Positions 61,301 through 64,000 of a DNA stretch of 64,000 nucleotides are shown in pieces. The notes under the pieces were generated by a model. It was given only the letters and a program-made list of their open reading frames with translations, had not been told where the DNA came from and searched no databases. Source of the stretch: Ferruginibacter sp. (GTDB lineage Bacteria > Bacteroidota > Bacteroidia > Chitinophagales > Chitinophagaceae); assembly GCA_019638525.1 (NCBI GenBank), contig JAHBTO010000002.1, positions 593,628-657,627 on the forward strand, written 5' to 3'. Every line of letters begins with the position of its first letter. Position 1 is the stretch's first letter. The position numbers and the translations under genes are program-made.

Positions 61301-64000
61301 ACTTCGGCAACACCTATTAATTATACAGTTGTATTCGACCAGGTAGTAACAGGCTTTGCTACAGGTGATGTTACTTTAAGTGGTACAGCAGGTGCTACAA
61401 CTGCTACAGTTACCGGTAGTGGTACTACATATAATGTAGCAGTATCTGGTATGACATCGAGTGGAACAGTTTTAGCATCAATTGCAGCAGGTGTTTGTAC
61501 AAATGCAGGTGGCGATCCAAATAATGCATCTACCAGCACAGATAATACAGTTACATTTAATTTAGTTGCCGGAAGTTGTACAAGTGTAGATTCTATTGCA
61601 AATGACACTGTTTGTAATACTGCTAGTGCAGGTCCATATAATTTTACAAGTCCTGTTGCAGGAACTACTTTTAGCTGGGTAAATAATAATACTGCTATTG
61701 GTTTAGCAGCCAGTGGCACCGGTAATATCCCTGCATTTACAGCTACTAATGCTACTAATGCACCAATAACAGGTACAGTTACAGTTACACCTTCAATATC
61801 AACTATTGTTGTAACCGGCGCTTTAGATGCTGCTGATGCAACATTATCAAGTCGTATATTCAGGGATGGGGTTGCATCAAGTTGTGCTACACCTAAAACA
61901 TATCCGGGTGGTTTTGGTGCAGGGCCTTATTATTATGAAACACATACTTATGTAAACAATTCGGCTACCCCGGTTTGTGTTACAGTTTCTATAAGTTCCA
62001 CAACATCCAACCAGGCACATGTAGTGGTTTACAATGGAAGTTTTGATCCTTCTAACCAGGCTGCAAATTATATAGCAGATAATGGTACAAGCACAACAGG
62101 CCCTGCAGTTTCTTTCTCATTTACTGCTCCTGCAAATGCAACTATTGTTTTTGTTGTAGAAGAGCCGCAACCTTCACAAGTATGCCCTTCATTTACTATG
62201 ACAATAGATGGACTTGTTTGTACCGGTCCATCAAGGTCATTTGATATAACTGTTAACCCATCAGGCCAGGTAGATGCAGTACCTAACCAAACTTTATGTA
62301 AAGGTGCTGCCACTGCTCCGGTAAACTTTACCAGTACAGTTCCGGGTACAGTTTTCAGTTGGGTAAATGATAATACCAATATAGGTTTAGCGGCAGCAGG
62401 TATTGGTAATATACCTTCATTTATTGCACAAAATAATACTTCAGTTCCCCAGGTAGCAAACATTACGGTAACACCAACATTTGGTACAGGTGGAGTTCAA
62501 ATGACTCAAACATTTAATTACACAGGCTCAGTACAAACTTGGGTAGTTCCTGCTGGTGTTACATCAATTAATATTAAAGCATGGGGTGCCCAGGGTAATA
62601 CAAATGCAGTTTCGGTAGTTGGAGGATTAGGAGGTTATGCGGATGGAACACTTGCAGTTACTCCCGGCAGCACTTTATATATTACAGTTGGTGGCGGTGG
62701 AACACAATCAATTACAGGTGGATTTAATGGTGGTGGAAATGCAGGTACCAGCCCATGTAGTACAGCCCAAGGTGGTGGTGGTGGTGGTGCATCAGATGTA
62801 AGAGTAGGTGCAAATACATTAGCCGCCCGTGTAATTGTGGCTGCCGGCGGTGGTGGTGCAGGTGGAAACCGTTCTGCAGGTTGTGGCCGTGGTACCGGTG
62901 GCGGTGGCGGTGGCGGTTATTATGGCGGTGGCGGTGCTGCAGCTTGGCCTTTTGCTTCTACTGTTTTACCTACAGGTGGTACACAAACATCCGGTGGTAT
63001 TGGTGGAACATCAACCTATGGAAGCGCTCCGGGAAATAATGGTTCACCAGGGGTTTTAGGTATTGGTGGAAAAGGAGGTAATGAAATTTCAAGTACTCAA
63101 ACTGCTAATGCAACTGCATTAGCTGGTGGAGTTGGTGGCGGATTGATTGGTGCCGACGGTGCTTACTCAGCCAACTGGACAGGCCAAAGCGGAGCAGGCG
63201 GTTCATCATATATTGGTGGTGTAATTGCAGGTACAACTACCCAAGGAGTTAATAGTGGAAATGGAAAAATTGAAATATCATACGCTGCAGGTGGAACTTC
63301 TTGTCCTGGTACAGCAATAACATTTACCATAACAGTAAATCCAAATGCTAGTTTAATTATATCAGCAATACCAGGTACTACACTTTGTGAAGGAGACCCT
63401 GCATTACTTACTGTTTACGATGCCGGCGGATCTACTCCTCCGGGTACATTGTATCAACAAACAGGTACTGCAAGCAATGGTTCACCATCACAGGTGTTTG
63501 AACCAGCAAATGCAGCTTACTCAAGCCAAAGTGCAGATGACTTTACAGTTCCTGCAAATACATCATGGAATATAACCCGTGTTACTGCAAATGGTATTGG
63601 ATCTGGAGCACCTACATCTATAAATGTTTTTGTGTATGAAAATTCAGGAAGTAACCTGCCGGGTTCAGTAGTTGCCAGCTATCCAAACCTTACTACATTT
63701 ACTCAAACAGGAGGTAACTATGTAATTAACCTGCCTTCAACTTTAGCATTAAGCACAGGCACTTACTGGCTCTCAGTACAAGTAAATATGAGTTTTGCCG
63801 CTGGCGGCCAATGGTTCTGGGGCAATACCGGAACTACAAATATTGGCAGTGAATATGCATGGCAAAACCCCGGTGGTGGATTTGGAACACCTTGCACCGG
63901 ATGGGGATATGGATCTACCGGTTGTGGTGTAGGTGGTGGAGTAAACAGGAACAATATATTCTCTGTTTATGGAACATCAGTAACTACAGGTGCAGTTTCT
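58367..64000 (+). CDS. Giant secreted modular protein (sortilin-like propeller, Ig-like repeats, PKD-like modules, Gly-rich domain), 3' truncated
   Basis: The frame is open from ATG 58367 to the window end, 1878 codons, with no stop. Signal peptide residues 1-23 (LLLLSLSLCLLFTSLNTFSQ). Residues about 75-745 carry Asp-box/BNR repeats (STDGGTTWTTI, STDGGANW, STNGGLTWTT) of a sortilin/VPS10-like propeller. Residues about 751-1068 are three 106-residue Ig-like repeats (VTINQAAAQPDPTS ... DNTVTYNL). PKD-like modules follow (GTTFSWVNNNTAIGL, GTVFSWVNDNTNIGL), each interrupted by another domain, including a glycine-rich domain like that of ALK/LTK (about 1378-1641). A T9SS sorting domain would be expected beyond the window. 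Probably a surface adhesin or matrix protein; function unknown. Confidence 0.9.
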   Translation, partial: MRKLLLLSLSLCLLFTSLNTFSQQRKSNKDMRVEFELERTKDLSTGKVPWVKLWDAIQGTKQAKSSATNLTTALSWIERGPDGDFTIGGNPRPTGQQTSGRIRASMIDSLDPSHNTVWVGGVDGGLWKTTNINNNPANWTLVNDYLENLAIAAICQDPRPGFQNIMYFCTGESFSNADAVRGIGVFKSIDAGATWTLLPSTTSYRDGTRILCDYLGNVYLGTRNTGLLRSTDGGTTWTTITPSGIGSNVCDLEISSTSGPGRLHVVTGIFSQSGYRFTDNPETATSSTGWTAATTAFTTFNQRTELGISGNVLYACPDNGSHQVPTIWKSTDGGANWAATPTQPSSTWASGQGWYSLSCAINPANSNEVIVGGLDLWKSTNSGASWTHLTSWATSTTGFYVHADQHNIQWWDGGTKLMFNCDGGVHFSTNGGTTNNDRNKGLRIKQFYSVAIHPTKPNYFIGGTQDNGMHRLDHPGLDSSAEVVGGDGCYSAIDQNNGNYQFGSYVYNVYRRSTNGGLTWTTPINNQSTGRFVNPWDYDNTNFKIYACNNGGTFLRWNDPRTGTSTNVVSVSSFSGQNVSAVYVSPYTANRVYFGTGNGRIVQVDNADVGTSIAGTLINGSSGMPAGYVNCIVAGSDDQHLIACFTNYGVQNVWVTTNGGTTWTAIDGNLPDMPVRWAMFHPDTDTKAYIATETGVWETDLINGASTVWNANSTFPTVRTDMIKYRASDRTIAAGTHGRGIWTAIIPTTTANPEVTINQAAAQPDPTSASPINFTVVFDQVVTGFATGDVTLSGTAGATTAVVTGSGTTYNVAVSGMTSSGTVIATIAAGVCVNGSGDPNNASTSTDNTVTYNLPAGSPNVTINQAAAQPDPTSVSPINYTVVFDQVVTGFATGDVTLSGTAGATTAVVTGSGTTYNVAVSGMTSSGTVIATIAAGVCVNGSGDPNNASTSTDNTVTYNLPPNPPNVTINQAAAQPDPTSATPINYTVVFDQVVTGFATGDVTLSGTAGATTATVTGSGTTYNVAVSGMTSSGTVLASIAAGVCTNAGGDPNNASTSTDNTVTFNLVAGSCTSVDSIANDTVCNTASAGPYNFTSPVAGTTFSWVNNNTAIGLAASGTGNIPAFTATNATNAPITGTVTVTPSISTIVVTGALDAADATLSSRIFRDGVASSCATPKTYPGGFGAGPYYYETHTYVNNSATPVCVTVSISSTTSNQAHVVVYNGSFDPSNQAANYIADNGTSTTGPAVSFSFTAPANATIVFVVEEPQPSQVCPSFTMTIDGLVCTGPSRSFDITVNPSGQVDAVPNQTLCKGAATAPVNFTSTVPGTVFSWVNDNTNIGLAAAGIGNIPSFIAQNNTSVPQVANITVTPTFGTGGVQMTQTFNYTGSVQTWVVPAGVTSINIKAWGAQGNTNAVSVVGGLGGYADGTLAVTPGSTLYITVGGGGTQSITGGFNGGGNAGTSPCSTAQGGGGGGASDVRVGANTLAARVIVAAGGGGAGGNRSAGCGRGTGGGGGGGYYGGGGAAAWPFASTVLPTGGTQTSGGIGGTSTYGSAPGNNGSPGVLGIGGKGGNEISSTQTANATALAGGVGGGLIGADGAYSANWTGQSGAGGSSYIGGVIAGTTTQGVNSGNGKIEISYAAGGTSCPGTAITFTITVNPNASLIISAIPGTTLCEGDPALLTVYDAGGSTPPGTLYQQTGTASNGSPSQVFEPANAAYSSQSADDFTVPANTSWNITRVTANGIGSGAPTSINVFVYENSGSNLPGSVVASYPNLTTFTQTGGNYVINLPSTLALSTGTYWLSVQVNMSFAAGGQWFWGNTGTTNIGSEYAWQNPGGGFGTPCTGWGYGSTGCGVGGGVNRNNIFSVYGTSVTTGAVS
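60617..61570 (+). repeat. Three in-frame tandem repeats of 318 bp
   Basis: The phrase GTTAC(A/C)AT begins at 60629, 60947 and 61265, an exact 318-bp (106-codon) period. Copies 1 and 2 are identical for 173 nt (60716-60888 against 61034-61206); copy 3 has many silent changes. They encode three Ig-like domains of the giant secreted protein. Confidence 0.9.

Noticed and set aside
60574..62463. Minus-strand open frames of 80-132 codons under the giant gene
   Set aside because: They are antisense shadows created by the repetitive Ig-like coding sequence; they have no start signals and repeat with the 318-bp period.

Overview
The window comes from a Bacteroidota genome, most likely Chitinophagales/Chitinophagaceae. 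Supporting signs are a SusC/SusD pair, secreted proteins ending in type IX secretion (T9SS) sorting domains, low-GC DNA, a Bacteroidota-type -7 promoter box in places, a bacillithiol-linked YtxJ protein and a NagB/PIG-L fusion. The family-level placement is an inference.

Layout. (1) 1-13 kb: the 3' end of a multicopper oxidase fused to a CopB-like barrel; a CPA1 Na+/H+ antiporter; a small Cys-containing protein; a four-gene redox/metal operon (porin, Rieske protein, imelysin, di-haem oxidoreductase); and a TPR histidine kinase with a NarL-type response regulator, followed by a T9SS-secreted protein. (2) 13-19 kb: lineage-specific genes (esterase, DUF4242 protein, 48-residue-repeat propeller protein), separated by related palindromic intergenic elements. 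(3) 19-33 kb: mostly housekeeping and amino-sugar genes (CocE hydrolase, GH20 hexosaminidase, NagB-PIG-L, YraN, YkgJ, XerD, GT2, exonuclease, YtxJ, PepD, MpaB). (4) 33.5-57.8 kb: a complete pectin utilisation locus. (5) 57.8-64 kb: tmRNA (ssrA), then the first 1878 codons of a giant secreted modular protein that runs off the end.

Pectin locus. Two consecutive minus-strand operons are visible. The SusC operon holds susC, susD, a pectin methylesterase, a Gfo/Idh oxidoreductase and a DUF4440 protein. The second operon encodes CE12-GH28, GH105, CE8-PL10, UxaB, UxaA, UxuA, UxaC, KdgK, Eda and an ExuT-like transporter. Together they would demethylate, deacetylate and cut pectin outside the cell, import the pieces, and convert galacturonate through tagaturonate, altronate and KDG to pyruvate and glyceraldehyde-3-phosphate. 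A divergent LacI-family regulator sits beside susC. LacI-type palindromes with a central CG lie ahead of both operons, which makes a single regulon plausible.

Most worth a second look: the palindromic elements that bracket single genes at 13-18.6 kb; two transmembrane segments with a lipobox-like cysteine that interrupt a fibronectin-like domain in the propeller protein; PKD-like modules of the giant protein that are interrupted by whole foreign domains; a near-identical 16-bp palindrome ahead of the response regulator and of the next gene; and a 25-codon relic of a deleted CocE paralogue.
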